Shown here: positions 11,047-22,133 of the stretch, in pieces
Numbering within the stretch: position 1 is the stretch's first letter
How the letters are laid out: every line of letters begins with the position of its first letter
Source of the DNA: Romanomermis culicivorax
Taxonomy: Eukaryota > Nematoda > Enoplea > Mermithida > Mermithidae
Direction of reading: 5' to 3'
Assembly (NCBI GenBank): GCA_963922205.1
Contig: CAWUHX010000162.1
Span: 124,001 to 188,000 of the forward strand
DNA length: 64,000 nucleotides
Made by a program: the position numbers and the translations under genes
The notes under the pieces: model-generated
Seen by the model: the letters and a program-made list of their open reading frames with translations, nothing else
Databases searched by the model: none
What the model was told of the DNA's origin: nothing

Positions 11047-11493
11047 TAGGTTTGGATTTGTGGCAAAATTCAAAATATGCTAATTTTAATATAAGAAAAA
11101 TACAAGGCCCACAAATTTTTTTATTGTTTCGCCTTTTCTACTATAAAACTAAAAAAATTTGATGGGACTTGTACTTCCCGAAGAAATGATCGATCCTAAA
11201 ATTAAGTAACAATATCATCCTTCAGGCATAAAAATGATTTTATTTTCAAGTATGCTGCTTCAGGGTTGCAAACTTTTAAATTCCAAACAAAAATTTGCAG
11301 GGTGACAGTGTCGTCTGAAAGCGGGCAAGTTTGAAATAAAAAAAAACTAGGGTCTACAAAAACCCAATAGCTCCCCAATTTGGGCGCAAAAAATTTGCCG
11401 AGGTCGGTTTCGTACCTTGGAATACATCTTTGCAAAATTTGATGGCCAACCGGGGATAATTTTCGAAATTGAACCGCTTGGCGTGGTATGACG
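11047..11493. other. non-coding flank, no gene seen
   Basis: AT-rich host sequence leading to the retrotransposon insertion site. Confidence 0.4.
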
Positions 11494-11497
11494 CTAG

Positions 11498-12076
11498 TGT
11501 TGTGGTGTGCCGATCGACTACAGTAAGCTCGTCAGCTTTTCAAAGTGATTCGCAAGAATGCATCGTTTCGGAGCTCAAAGTTGTTCAAAGTTGTCCGAAG
11601 GTTTACAACATCAAAGATTACACTCGCAGCAAGTTTGTGATAAAGTCAGTTTTTGTTTTGTTTGTCTTAGTGAGCAGTCGGTTTGTGATTGGCTCTGAGC
11701 ATCGCTAGTAAATCGAAAACCGAGCGTGTGTTCTAAGTTGAGTCAAACTATTTGGAAAATAGTTTGAGTGAGCGAGTGAAACTCCTAAGCGGTTAAGAAT
11801 ATACGGCGCGAGTTTCGGCATCCGAAAACCTTTGGCGACCTGAGCGAAGATCCCTGGATAAATTGACACAGCGCTCTCTACGAGCCCGTCAATCTCCTGC
11901 GTTCGACTATCGTTGCATTGATTCCGTTAAACACTCCGAGTGTTTCGTCTACAGCATTCCGCACGCTCTTCCACGTTCCGTACGTCTCTTCTAAAACGCG
12001 CGATAAATCGTCAAGCTACACAGCTAAATTCTCATCTGCGTCGTCATCTATTCTCTTCAATTTCCCACGCACGACA
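11498..12076 (+). repeat. 5' LTR
   Basis: 579 bp, TG...CA ends. It differs from the 3' LTR only at 11917 (A here, G at 19688). It should hold the promoter; a weak TATAC word at about 11810 is the only TATA-like candidate. Confidence 0.95.
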
Positions 12077-12081
12077 TAATT

Positions 12082-12099
12082 TGGTGACCGTACCAGCTC
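12082..12099 (+). other. primer-binding site
   Basis: TGGTGACCGTACC begins five bases after the 5' LTR. The leading TGG complements the CCA end of a tRNA, as in Ty3/gypsy elements. Which tRNA it pairs with cannot be told from this window. Confidence 0.7.
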
Positions 12100-12152
12100 G
12101 TCTAAAGGTTGAGGAAACGCCGAAATTTGCGAAAAATCGAAAATCCGAAAAA

Positions 12153-12935
12153 ATGGAAGAAAACCGCACGCGTCGCTCTACTGCGCTCGGTTACGAAAAA
12201 GGTTTCTATAAGAAACTAGCGAATCCCGAAAATACAGAAATCGAAAATTTCGACTGCGAAAACGCGAATCTACTGCTTCTCTACGAAGCAGATAAGCGTA
12301 ATTTCGATCTACCGGAAACGTCCGCTCCGCTAAAAACGCGAAAAACCTCGCGATCTCTATCTCCGAAAATCGTCGAAAACCGAAAATTCAACTTTCTAAA
12401 ACCGAAACCGAAGGATACCGATCCTCGAAAAATCTTCGATAATGACGCGTATATCGACGTAATGCAAAAATGTGATGCCGAAATGATAAATTTTCGTGGC
12501 GACGCTACTAACACGTTAAGCGACATCGTAACTATCGCGACTCAACAGCGAAAACTTCTCGATGAGTTTAAAACCGAAATCGAAGTGATGCGAGCTCAGA
12601 AAGAAGAGCTATTGAAACCGAACGTCCCTGAAATCGAAAATATCGCGAGACCTACGAGCTCTTACGCTCAGTCTCTGAAATCGACAAAACCGAAAAACGT
12701 CACTAGCGATCGAAAAAGTCAACTTAGTTTTCGTGGAATAATCGACGATGACGATGATCTAATCATCCCGACTCAAACGTTTGACCGCTCTAACGCGCTA
12801 AACGCGCTAAACTCTCAGATAAACTTTCCATCTATCCCACCTTCTCAGGTGCATAGATCTTTCGCCGATGACGAAACGAGAATTAAAACTATCTGTAAAA
12901 AGATAGCGCCGCAAAAACTAGATAATTCGACCTGA
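12153..12935 (+). CDS. gag: retrotransposon Gag, N-terminal open frame
   Basis: A 260-codon frame from the first ATG downstream of the primer-binding site to a TGA. The frame is also open further upstream into the LTR, but only from a GTG. The product is charged, rich in Lys, Arg, Glu, Asn and Ser, and ends ...APQKLDNST. It shows no known domain. The capsid-like and nucleic-acid-binding parts of Gag lie after the TGA, in the same frame. This segment is therefore best seen as the N-terminal region of one Gag (or Gag-Pol) polyprotein, separated from the rest by a single stop codon. The stop could be suppressed during translation or could be an inactivating mutation. Confidence 0.75.
   Translation: MEENRTRRSTALGYEKGFYKKLANPENTEIENFDCENANLLLLYEADKRNFDLPETSAPLKTRKTSRSLSPKIVENRKFNFLKPKPKDTDPRKIFDNDAYIDVMQKCDAEMINFRGDATNTLSDIVTIATQQRKLLDEFKTEIEVMRAQKEELLKPNVPEIENIARPTSSYAQSLKSTKPKNVTSDRKSQLSFRGIIDDDDDLIIPTQTFDRSNALNALNSQINFPSIPPSQVHRSFADDETRIKTICKKIAPQKLDNST
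12933..12935 (+). other. in-frame TGA between the two retrotransposon frames
   Basis: The stop is followed by AATCAACAAGTT in frame and then the capsid-like region. No other stop interrupts the reading frame from 12153 to 18141. The upstream and downstream frames are in the same phase, so no ribosomal frameshift is needed, only stop-codon read-through. Confidence 0.85.
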
Positions 12936-12947
12936 AATCAACAAGTT

Positions 12948-15900
12948 TTGAAATTCTTCATTGCACTCGAAAACGAGTTCGGTCTTGATGCGTCTGAGTA
13001 TGTGAAACTTCACACTTTGCGTCGTTTGACTTGCGATGGTGCTCTGAACACCATAAGAGATGTCCGATCCTACGATGAAGCGAAACAGATTTTGATGTGT
13101 ATGAATGCACCGAATTGCGACCAAGATACGCTCCAATGCGAGCTCCAGTCTATCGCTCCGTTTGAAACTGAAGATCCGTCAGCTTTCTTAAATCGAATCA
13201 GTACCTACGTACATCTACTGTACTATGACAGAAGCGCTCAGTATCGCCATAGAAAAGTTATCACAACTTTTCTTTGGAAAATGCCGGAAATTTACAGAGT
13301 CTCGATTGACGCGAGTACTCTAGAAACGATCACTGACTTAGCTATAGCCGTCGCGAAAGTTCAGAAAATTCAGCGAGCGAATAAACAGTCAACTGTCAGA
13401 GTAGAACAACCTATACTGGTTAATACACTCGAAAATCGGTCGGAAGAGCAACCAGCTCAATCGCGCTTCAGAGATAATTCGAACCCTCGATTCAGAGATA
13501 ACTCTCAATCCCGAAACAGAGACGACTCCAGACAGCGAAATAGCGTGAGGTTTCAAGAAAATTCGACTCTAACGAAGACGAAAGAATTGGAAGAAAGCAT
13601 AAAACGAGTCCTAGAAAAGTTCGGAATCCGAGAAAATTCGCAAAACGCTAACAATTTCGAAAATCGAAGATCGCGATTCGATCGCGGAACAAGTCCGAAC
13701 TTTCGGAATAGAGAAAACATTCCTATACGGGATTTCTCTCAGAATCGAAACTTCCAACGAAATCAGTCACGTGAACGACCGGTAAAATATTGCACCTATC
13801 ATGGTCAATGTAAGCACGACAGCTCCGAATGCTATCAATTGAAACCACAGGCTTCTCAGCCTCGGCAACAGCAACTGAATCATCAATGGCAAAATAACCA
13901 TAATTGGCGTCCTCGTTTTCAACAAAATACGCGTAACTACACGCTCAATCAGAATCAAAATTTTGACCGAAATAACCGATTTTTCAATCGCGATAATCGA
14001 AACTATCAGAGAGATGTTGCAAACATTTCTCTCTGCGATTCCGAATCCCGACAAGAAAAGATAATCGAAAAGCACTACTACTATCCGATGAATAACTCAC
14101 AGTCTATACAGACTCAGTTAACTTCTCCGAAGTCTTCGCAACAAGTTTTGCCAGCAGAAACCAAAACGGTGTTAAACTCACCTAAAACTTTCATTCCGAT
14201 GAAACCGACAACTAGTACAGCTAATATGCTTGAACCGACAGAAGCTTCTAAAGCTACAAACTTCTTCGTCACTCCCGGAATCACTGATTTCACAATCGAA
14301 AAACCTACTGAACCGTGGATCGCGAGATCTAGTGTGTGTCGAATCGAAGAATGTTCGCAAAAAGACATCAAACTGCTGAGCTTATACGCTCCTACTCGTG
14401 CTTTTCACATCGATGCCGAAATCGGAAAAACCAAAACGAAGGCGTTGATCGATACCGGTGCTCAATGTTCAGTCATTTCCTCATGTTTAGCTCAACGCTC
14501 TTTGGGGATTGACTATGATACTTTAGAAACATCCGCGCAGATAAAAGTAGCCGACGGTGCTATCGTCGATGCCAGAGGTCCGATAATCTTCAAAATCAGC
14601 TCATCTTTCGGAATGCATCTAGTACGATGCTGGATTCTACCTACTACAGGAGAGCAATGCCTCCTAGGAACCGATTTCCTAGTGCATCCGAGCGTTCGAG
14701 CCGTAATAAACTTTCGCGAAAATTTCATCAGAATCGGAGACGTTCAGCAAGAACTAAACGTAGTTTTGAAACCGATCGAAAAAGCGCCCTACGATGAAGT
14801 ATTTTCAAATACTTCTACGGGACAAAGTCAAATGCAAATCGTAAAAATCGACAGATCGCTACCGATTTTGAATATCTCGTCATGCTACGTAGAACCGAAT
14901 TGTCAGACTTGGGTTAACGGAAAAATCTTTCCTTTCACAAACGAAAGCTTCAAAAGCGTCATAGTTCAGCCCGTGAACTTCGGAAAAGAAAACTGCGAAT
15001 ATCCGATCGAACTAGCGATAATCAACATAACTGAAGGCAAATGTCCACTATTATTCGTCAATAATAGTGCGAACGGCATCCATCTACAACCTAACCAGCT
15101 CATCGCTGAGGTTAAATTCAAACTCGAAGAATCGAAAATGACCGTCGCGTCCCTAAGCGATCATGAAGAAGATTATGAACCAGCAACGTTGGTTAAAGAC
15201 CAGTCAACTATGTCAGAAGAAGAAAAACTTCAACTTGCTCTCGAAAAAATGACCGAAAAGTCGAATATCGACGATGAAGATAGAAAAATCGCTATCGAAG
15301 TCTTCAAGCAGTATCGTGATGTTTTCAGTCTCCCAGGAGATCAACCTACTCTCACTCACGAGTTAACGGTCTCTATAGACACCGGTGATGCAAAACCAGT
15401 CGCAAAACACTACTATCGTGCGCCGATTGAGCAAAGACCAATGGTTCGTCAGAAAATCCAAGAAATGCTAGAAAAAGGCCTCATCGAACCTTCGCGATCA
15501 CCGTGGGCTGCACCTATGTTTCTGGTAACGAAAAAAGATGGAAGTTGGCGACCTGTAGTCGATTATAGAGGTATAAATGAAGTTACTCCTAGCGATAAGT
15601 TTCCGATTCCGAGAATCGATGACTATCTAGATGCTCTAGGCAACGCAAGATTTTTCTCAACTCTAGACTTGAAAGCAGGGTATTGGCAAATCCCTTTAGA
15701 CATCGCTTCACGCGATAAAACTACTTTCGTCAGTCAAGAAGGCTTGTTTCGATTCAAAGTTCTACCTTTTGGTTTGAAAAACGCTCCTGCTGAATTTCAA
15801 AGATTAATAGAACCGATCCTGCATCCATATATCTGGAAAATCTGTTTGGTCTACATCGACGATATCATAGTCTTTTCGCAAACGTATAACGATCATCTAG

Positions 15901-18143
15901 CACACATCCAACTGATCTTTGATGCTCTCCGTGACGCGAATCTAACGCTAAGACCAGATAAATGCGATTTTGTGCCGAAACAAGTAAAATTTCTTGGTCA
16001 TTTGCTAAGTGAAAATGGAATCTCGCCTGATCCCGAAAAGGTCTCTGCGATCGTAAACTATGAAATGCCAAAAACGGTCAAAGATCTTCAAAGTTTTTTG
16101 GGCCTTGTCCAATGGTGTAGACGATTCATACCGAATCTTGCCACTCTTTCGCGACCTCTTTATCAACTACTACGAAAAAACGCGAAATATGAGATAAGCG
16201 AAGAACATCGTACAGCTTTTAACGAGATTAAAACATCTCTAACCTCGACTCCTTTCTTGCGATATCCTGTCTATAATGACGAAAAATCGAAATTCATCAT
16301 CCAAACTGATGCTAGCACAACTGCTATCGGTGCGATTTTGTATCAAGAAAATGAAACTGATCAATGGGTCATCGCGTATAATAGTAGAGTTCTGTCTGAC
16401 GTAGAAACCCGATACAGTACGACTGAGCGCGAATGTCTCGCAATTGTAGAAGCTTTCCGTTGGTACAGACACTATGTCTATGGTCAAAAAGTAACGGTCA
16501 GAACTGATCATAAACCTTTGCAATGGATCAAAGAAAAAAAACATCAAAATTCACGTCTTCAGAACTTCGCAATAAAACTGCAAGACTACGACTATCGTGT
16601 TGAATATGTAAAAGGCAAAGAAAATGCTTGTGCTGATTTTCTATCACGAAATGAGCCTCGCGCTAAAGTAAAGCCAAAGACTAGCGAAGAAGTAACAAAC
16701 GAAATATTCAGACCAACGTTTCGCGAAGGGAAAAAGACTGTCGTAGCGGCCATAACAAGGTCAATGACGAAAAAAGAAGGAAGAAATAAAGTGCCGAAGT
16801 TCGAAGAAGACTTTCAACAGCCTGAAAAATGGCTAGTAACTATAGAATCGCCGGAAGAAATCCGAGAAGCTCAAAGAAAAGATCCGTACATCGCGAAGTT
16901 GATAAAAGTTCTGGAACAAAACCAAATCTCTACGATTTCATCTGCTTTCCATACCGAAAACGAAATAGTGTACCGAACATCGAAACAAGCTAACACAGCT
17001 TCCGCGATAGTAGTTCCGACTACTTTGATAGAAAGCGTTTTGTATCAATTTCACGGCGCGAAGATTTTGAGCCATCAAGGTCATAGACGCACTACAGCAA
17101 TGATTCGTCAGCATTTCTGGTGGCCGAAAATGGAAGAATCGATAATAAAGTGGATCAAAACATGTAAAACATGTCAACAAACAACTTCTCAGTTGCCGAA
17201 ACCACCTCCGTTGATGCCGATACAACCAAAATACCCATTTGAAATCGTCGCAACCGACATAGTAAACATATCCCCTCTTGGTGAGAAAAGATCATACGTC
17301 ATTGTATTTCAAGACTACTTCACTAAATGGGTAAGCGCTCATTTGATTCCGGATCAAAAAGCAGCCACTATAGTCGAAAGTTTCGTAAACAATGTAGTAT
17401 TGGTTCATGGCAGCCCGAAACATCTTCTATCAGATCAGGGTTCAGGATTCACTTCAAACTTGATGAAAGACATCGCGAAACTACTAAAAGTCCAGAAAAT
17501 CAATACCACTGCGTATCATCCGCAATGTAATGGAATGGTCGAAAGATTCAATCAAACGTTGATTTCGCAACTCAAGAAATTCACCGCTGAAGACCCCGAT
17601 AATTGGGAACGATATCTACCTTTCGCGACTTTCGCCTATAACGCTGTTCCTCACACAGCTACTCACTTCTCTCCGTTTCGACTTTTGCGAGGGTATGAAC
17701 CCAGAATCGCTATAGATTTCAACTGCCCGAAAAGTCTAACGTTACCGCTAAACTACGATGCGTATCAGTACATCTTCACGCAAGCGCAACTAACGCTATA
17801 TAACGAAGTTTTCGAAAACTTAAAAAACGCGTCCGAATCGCATAAACGATACTTCGATAAGAAAGCGAAAGAGCAGAAATACGATCTAAACCATCTCATA
17901 CTGTTGCTTAACAACAAAAAAGCAACTAAAATCGATAAAGACTATATCGGACCCTTCGTAGTGGTCGAAAACTCCGAAATTTCGAAAAACGTCATAACGA
18001 TCGATAGTCTAGATTGTCCCGGACAATCTCAGAAAGTCTCACTTTCTCGCGTAAAGCCGTATTTGCCTCGAACGGCATTCCAAATTTTTAACGCGCAAGT
18101 CAGTGGTCCTCCACAACTGACTAGTCACGCGCTACTGCATTGA
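12948..18143 (+). CDS. pol: Gag capsid region plus Pol polyprotein (PR-RT-RH-IN)
   Basis: An open frame of about 1731 codons in the same phase as the upstream Gag frame. The stretch from 12936 is open but has no ATG near its start, so translation probably enters from gag. Residues 1-150 look like a Ty3/gypsy capsid. A Cys/His cluster at 282-295 (C-x2-H-x2-C-x-H-x4-C) is an atypical zinc knuckle. The aspartic protease carries LIDTGAQ (D at 502). Reverse transcriptase spans about 840-1020 with the YIDD box at 969. RNase H has TDAS (D at 1121). Integrase has the HQGH...CKTC zinc finger (about 1376-1410) and catalytic D1437, D1496, E1532 with the classic 35-residue D-E spacing, then a GPF-like C-terminal motif near 1668. 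No chromodomain or envelope was seen. All catalytic residues are present. Confidence 0.92.
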   Translation: MKFFIALENEFGLDASEYVKLHTLRRLTCDGALNTIRDVRSYDEAKQILMCMNAPNCDQDTLQCELQSIAPFETEDPSAFLNRISTYVHLLYYDRSAQYRHRKVITTFLWKMPEIYRVSIDASTLETITDLAIAVAKVQKIQRANKQSTVRVEQPILVNTLENRSEEQPAQSRFRDNSNPRFRDNSQSRNRDDSRQRNSVRFQENSTLTKTKELEESIKRVLEKFGIRENSQNANNFENRRSRFDRGTSPNFRNRENIPIRDFSQNRNFQRNQSRERPVKYCTYHGQCKHDSSECYQLKPQASQPRQQQLNHQWQNNHNWRPRFQQNTRNYTLNQNQNFDRNNRFFNRDNRNYQRDVANISLCDSESRQEKIIEKHYYYPMNNSQSIQTQLTSPKSSQQVLPAETKTVLNSPKTFIPMKPTTSTANMLEPTEASKATNFFVTPGITDFTIEKPTEPWIARSSVCRIEECSQKDIKLLSLYAPTRAFHIDAEIGKTKTKALIDTGAQCSVISSCLAQRSLGIDYDTLETSAQIKVADGAIVDARGPIIFKISSSFGMHLVRCWILPTTGEQCLLGTDFLVHPSVRAVINFRENFIRIGDVQQELNVVLKPIEKAPYDEVFSNTSTGQSQMQIVKIDRSLPILNISSCYVEPNCQTWVNGKIFPFTNESFKSVIVQPVNFGKENCEYPIELAIINITEGKCPLLFVNNSANGIHLQPNQLIAEVKFKLEESKMTVASLSDHEEDYEPATLVKDQSTMSEEEKLQLALEKMTEKSNIDDEDRKIAIEVFKQYRDVFSLPGDQPTLTHELTVSIDTGDAKPVAKHYYRAPIEQRPMVRQKIQEMLEKGLIEPSRSPWAAPMFLVTKKDGSWRPVVDYRGINEVTPSDKFPIPRIDDYLDALGNARFFSTLDLKAGYWQIPLDIASRDKTTFVSQEGLFRFKVLPFGLKNAPAEFQRLIEPILHPYIWKICLVYIDDIIVFSQTYNDHLAHIQLIFDALRDANLTLRPDKCDFVPKQVKFLGHLLSENGISPDPEKVSAIVNYEMPKTVKDLQSFLGLVQWCRRFIPNLATLSRPLYQLLRKNAKYEISEEHRTAFNEIKTSLTSTPFLRYPVYNDEKSKFIIQTDASTTAIGAILYQENETDQWVIAYNSRVLSDVETRYSTTERECLAIVEAFRWYRHYVYGQKVTVRTDHKPLQWIKEKKHQNSRLQNFAIKLQDYDYRVEYVKGKENACADFLSRNEPRAKVKPKTSEEVTNEIFRPTFREGKKTVVAAITRSMTKKEGRNKVPKFEEDFQQPEKWLVTIESPEEIREAQRKDPYIAKLIKVLEQNQISTISSAFHTENEIVYRTSKQANTASAIVVPTTLIESVLYQFHGAKILSHQGHRRTTAMIRQHFWWPKMEESIIKWIKTCKTCQQTTSQLPKPPPLMPIQPKYPFEIVATDIVNISPLGEKRSYVIVFQDYFTKWVSAHLIPDQKAATIVESFVNNVVLVHGSPKHLLSDQGSGFTSNLMKDIAKLLKVQKINTTAYHPQCNGMVERFNQTLISQLKKFTAEDPDNWERYLPFATFAYNAVPHTATHFSPFRLLRGYEPRIAIDFNCPKSLTLPLNYDAYQYIFTQAQLTLYNEVFENLKNASESHKRYFDKKAKEQKYDLNHLILLLNNKKATKIDKDYIGPFVVVENSEISKNVITIDSLDCPGQSQKVSLSRVKPYLPRTAFQIFNAQVSGPPQLTSHALLH

Positions 18144-19254
18144 GACCGAATTTTGTATTGTTCGTAAAATATTTATTTTCTACTTCGAAATCGATTCGTT
18201 TTTAATATATTCCGTTTTCCCTTTCGTCTTCACCATTTTGATCGTTTTGAACTAACCTATAACAGTCTTTCACAGACTAAAGGTAGCGTATGACCGATTT
18301 GCGAGCTGCGATAAAAACTCCGTTTCGAAACATGCTTTCGCGTTATCTACTGGGTGGCAAAGAAACCACGACATCGTAAACGTTTCAAATTTTTCTACGT
18401 CTCATCCGTATCGCCGAGATTTCTTCTACAGTTTGGTATTGATCCGCTCAATACCTTTCGAATTTCGAGTTTCAAAGACTTCGCCAGAAGCTTTATATAC
18501 GTTTCTCTACGAAACTTAAAGCTTGCATCCGCTGCAAACTTTCCGATCTGACGCCTCCGTGGCTAAAGATTCCGTTCTAAAACACTGACGCCTCCGCGGC
18601 TAAAGACTCCGGTCATCAGAATAAAGACTCCGGTCATTCCGTTCGAAATTAACCCTTGGCGATATGTTCCGTAGAAATATTTCTTCCCGTATACGAAAAG
18701 CGCCGCCGATGTTTCACATAGGACGCCTACCCCAGGCTTTGTGAAACATTGTGATTGCCATTCCGAAAGCTCGAAGGCTCGAAAAGGTCCGTGCACCTTT
18801 GGTCTTGGAAAAACGTGCATCTCGCACTACCACTCTCCAACTTTCCAAAAATTATATATATCTTTCACTCAAATTCTAATATATTTTGGTCAAAATTCAA
18901 CTAATATTATGTTGCGAATCGCCCTGTTGTTGAAAAATTGTTAGAATTGTTTGCTTTTTTTGTATTGCTCAAATGTTTTGTAAATTTTGTTGTAAGTATC
19001 TGATTGCCGCCAAAGTCAAATGAAAAGGTCCACCGAGAAAGAAAAATCGTCTGCGTGTGAAAGGAAGAAAAGAAACGATGCTAAAACGGGTTAAACTACC
19101 CTACTACACTGACTGTTTACACGTCCGAAAGCTCTACCGAAAATTGTATGCCGCTTGATCGATTGTAGACTCTACGATTGATGGAAAAAAGCGATGTTTA
19201 AAACCACTCGTTCCCGAAGAAAGAAAATTCGAATCGCTTGAGGCGATTTACATC
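18144..19254 (+). other. retrotransposon 3' non-coding region
   Basis: About 1.1 kb between the pol stop and the PPT, without a long open frame. A 20-base phrase (TGACGCCTCCG.GGCTAAAGA) occurs twice at about 18551 and 18587, followed by two ACTCCGGTCAT words. No envelope-type signal peptide or membrane protein was found. Confidence 0.7.
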
Positions 19255-19268
19255 GAAAGGGGGAGGAG
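19255..19268 (+). other. polypurine tract
   Basis: A 14-base all-purine run (GAAAGGGGGAGGAG) ends exactly at the first base of the 3' LTR, where plus-strand priming is expected. Confidence 0.9.
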
Positions 19269-19847
19269 TGTTGTGGTGTGCCGATCGACTACAGTAAGCT
19301 CGTCAGCTTTTCAAAGTGATTCGCAAGAATGCATCGTTTCGGAGCTCAAAGTTGTTCAAAGTTGTCCGAAGGTTTACAACATCAAAGATTACACTCGCAG
19401 CAAGTTTGTGATAAAGTCAGTTTTTGTTTTGTTTGTCTTAGTGAGCAGTCGGTTTGTGATTGGCTCTGAGCATCGCTAGTAAATCGAAAACCGAGCGTGT
19501 GTTCTAAGTTGAGTCAAACTATTTGGAAAATAGTTTGAGTGAGCGAGTGAAACTCCTAAGCGGTTAAGAATATACGGCGCGAGTTTCGGCATCCGAAAAC
19601 CTTTGGCGACCTGAGCGAAGATCCCTGGATAAATTGACACAGCGCTCTCTACGAGCCCGTCAATCTCCTGCGTTCGACTATCGTTGCGTTGATTCCGTTA
19701 AACACTCCGAGTGTTTCGTCTACAGCATTCCGCACGCTCTTCCACGTTCCGTACGTCTCTTCTAAAACGCGCGATAAATCGTCAAGCTACACAGCTAAAT
19801 TCTCATCTGCGTCGTCATCTATTCTCTTCAATTTCCCACGCACGACA
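19269..19847 (+). repeat. 3' LTR
   Basis: 579 bp, identical to the 5' LTR except for G at 19688, and followed by the CTAG duplication. Confidence 0.95.
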
Positions 19848-20413
19848 CTAGCAAAAAACCGCAAAACTATGAAATCGCACGTGCTTTCCAGCGTTATTGT
19901 TTCGATTTGATTAAGAGAATCAGTTGAGAGAAAAAACGGTGTTGAATAATTCCACTGGACCTGAGTGTGACTTTTATCTGTGGTGAAGCGCAGTTTAATT
20001 CGTGCATCAGAAGTTATGTAGCCATCCGTAATTTACTGTGTTGTGATTATCGTTCATTTTTTTCAACACTACTCACTGTTTTTTTTTTCCCCCGGGCCTT
20101 TTCCCCAAATGGGGAAAGGGATCAAAATTTTTTTCCCCATTTTCCCGAAGTCGTTTTTTTCGCTTAAAAATGCTCACAGACGCTTTATTCAGGTGTTTTT
20201 GAGCCTTTTCAAGCCTGCTGGTGTTTTTAGACCCGTTAATTCATTAAAATTGAGGAAAAAATTGAAATTTTCGAGTTCAAAGTTTAATCTACAAGCAGTG
20301 GAACAAATTTTCAAGCAAACTATGCAAAAGCATAATGACTTTGAGAATTACATGAGAAATCGATGGTTAGGTTCTCTATGATGGCAAGTGAGAACCCAAA
20401 ATGGATGTTAACC

Positions 20414-20436
20414 TTTCCGGCGCGAAGCGCCGGAAA
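20414..20436. repeat. GCGC hairpin (CCGGCGC-GAA-GCGCCGG)
   Basis: A perfect 10-bp stem with a GAA loop. It is the longest example of the motif that recurs at 20915, 21411, 21933 and many other positions between 24.6 and 34.4 kb. Confidence 0.85.
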
Positions 20437-20575
20437 AATTTTTTTGGGTATTGATATTCTGCGACGCTGAAAAATCAATTTTCCGAACATTTATTTCAAG
20501 AATTAGATTTGAATTTTGTGTTGAAAAGTCGTAATTTCTAGAATTTTACTTGAAAAATTTTAAAACCAGTATAAT

Positions 20576-21589
20576 CACTGTTTTTTTTTTTCCCCCGGGC
20601 CTTTTCCCCAAATGGGGAAAGGGATCAAAATTTTTTTCCCCATTTTCCCAAAGTCGTTTTTTTCGCTTAAAAATGCTCACAGACACTTTATTTACGTGTT
20701 TTTGAGCTTTTTCAAGCCTTCTGATGTTTTTAGACCCGTTAATTCATCAAAATTGAGGAAAAAATTGAAATTTTCGAGTTCAAAGTTTAATCTACAAGCA
20801 TTGGAACAAACTTTCAAGCAAACTATCCAAAAGCATAATGACTTTGAATTACATGAGAAATCGATGGTTAAGTCCTCTATGTTGACAAGTGAGAACCTAA
20901 AAGGGATGTTAATCTTTCCGGCGCGAAGCGCCGGAAAAATTTTTTGGGTATTGATATTCTGCGACACTAGAAAATCAATTTTCCGAACGTTTATTTCAAG
21001 AAGTAGATTTGAATTTTGTGTTCAAAAGTCGTAATTTCTAGAATTTTACTTGAAAAATTTTAAAACCAGTATAACTTATTTGTAAACTCTCATACTTGGT
21101 CGAAAATATATGAGTAAGCAGAGTATAAATTTCCGAAAGACATTTCCATGAAGCATTTAAATTGATTTTACGTTAGAAAAGAAATAATTGCATCAAAAAG
21201 CTTAGAGACTTGACGTATTGATCTTTCTCAAAAGGAAAAAATGCGAATCTTCATTAAATATCATGATAAAATATTGAAGATTACCAATGAAAACATGAGA
21301 TAATACGTTCAAGATGAAAACTATTATAGATTATATGATAAATGAAAGTAGACATGCTAAAAGCCGCGCCAGGGGTTAGTAATGCATAATAATGATTATT
21401 AAAGTTATGATCGGCGCGAAGCGCCGAAAAATTTTGAGATTATGACCTTCTAAAATGCACCAAAATGCATCTTTTCTGTATCCGATCCCCAAAATTTTCT
21501 TCCCCAAATGGGGAAAGAGCCCAAAATTTTTTTCCCCTTTCCGAATTTTTTTTCCCGAAAAAGCACGATTTGGGGAAAAAAAAACAGTG
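20576..21589. mobile_element. inner nonautonomous hAT-like element nested in its own family
   Basis: A 1014-bp copy with the same CACTGTTTTTT ends. It is flanked by the perfect 8-bp duplication AGTATAAT (20568-20575 and 21590-21597) and inserted into the middle of the outer copy. It contains hairpins at 20915-20937 and 21411-21427. The two copies are very similar along their whole length, so both moved recently. Confidence 0.92.
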
Positions 21590-22133
21590 AGTATAATTTA
21601 TTTGTAAACTCTCATACTTGGTCGAAAATATATGAGTATGCAGGGTATAAATTTCCGAAAGATATTTCCATGAAGCGTTTGAATTGATTTTACGTTAGAA
21701 AAGAAATAATCGCATCAAAAAGCTTAGAGACTTGACGTACTGATCTTTCTCAAAAGGAAAAAATGCGAATCTTCATCAAATAGATAAAATATTGAAGATT
21801 ACCAATGAAAACATGAGATAATACGTTCAAGATGATGAAAACTATTATAGATTATATGATGAATGAAGGTAGACGTGCTAAAAGCCGCGCCTGAGCTAAG
21901 TAATGCATAATAATGATTATTAAAGTTATAAACGGCGCGAAGCGCCGGAAAATTTTGAGATTATGACATTCTAAAATGCACCAAAATGCATCTTTTCTGT
22001 ATCCGATCCCTAAAATTTTCTTCCCCAAATGGGGAAAGAGCCCAAAATTTTTTTCCCCTTTCCGAATTTTTTTTCCCGAAAAAGCACGATTTGGGGAAAA
22101 AAAAAACAGTGACACTACTCAACCAGTTACCAC

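Larger units (their letters stand above)
11494..19851 (+). mobile_element. complete young Ty3/gypsy LTR retrotransposon with 4-bp target duplication
   Basis: Two 579-bp direct repeats (11498-12076 and 19269-19847) begin TGTTG, end GACA, and are flanked by the duplication CTAG (11494-11497 and 19848-19851). Between them lie a primer-binding site starting TGG at 12082, one reading frame coding Gag, protease, reverse transcriptase, RNase H and integrase, and a purine-rich PPT at 19255-19268. The order RT-RNase H-integrase places it in Ty3/gypsy. The LTRs differ at one base only, so the insertion is recent. Its base and codon composition is richer in G+C than the surroundings. No envelope-like frame is present between the pol stop and the PPT. 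One in-frame TGA at 12933 interrupts the coding sequence. Confidence 0.95.
20074..22111. mobile_element. outer nonautonomous hAT-like element, split by an inner copy
   Basis: Begins CACTGTTTTTTTTTT and ends AAAAAAAAACAGTG, flanked by the perfect 8-bp duplication ACACTACT (20066-20073 and 22112-22119). Without the inner insertion it is about 1016 bp (20074-20575 plus 21598-22111). Each half carries one GCGC hairpin (20414-20436 and about 21933-21948). There is no transposase; short open frames are incidental. CACTG ends with an 8-bp duplication are typical of the hAT superfamily. Confidence 0.9.

Noticed and set aside
12281..17225. Minus-strand frames inside the retrotransposon
   Set aside because: Shadows of the gag/pol frame, with no motifs of their own.
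18144..19254. Envelope gene in the Ty3/gypsy element
   Set aside because: No frame longer than about 85 codons, and no signal peptide or membrane segment, between pol and the PPT.
20043..21034. 112- and 140-codon frames in the nested hAT-like elements
   Set aside because: Phe/Lys/Ser-rich frames across A/T tracts, with no transposase motif. The two copies show no sign of coding constraint.
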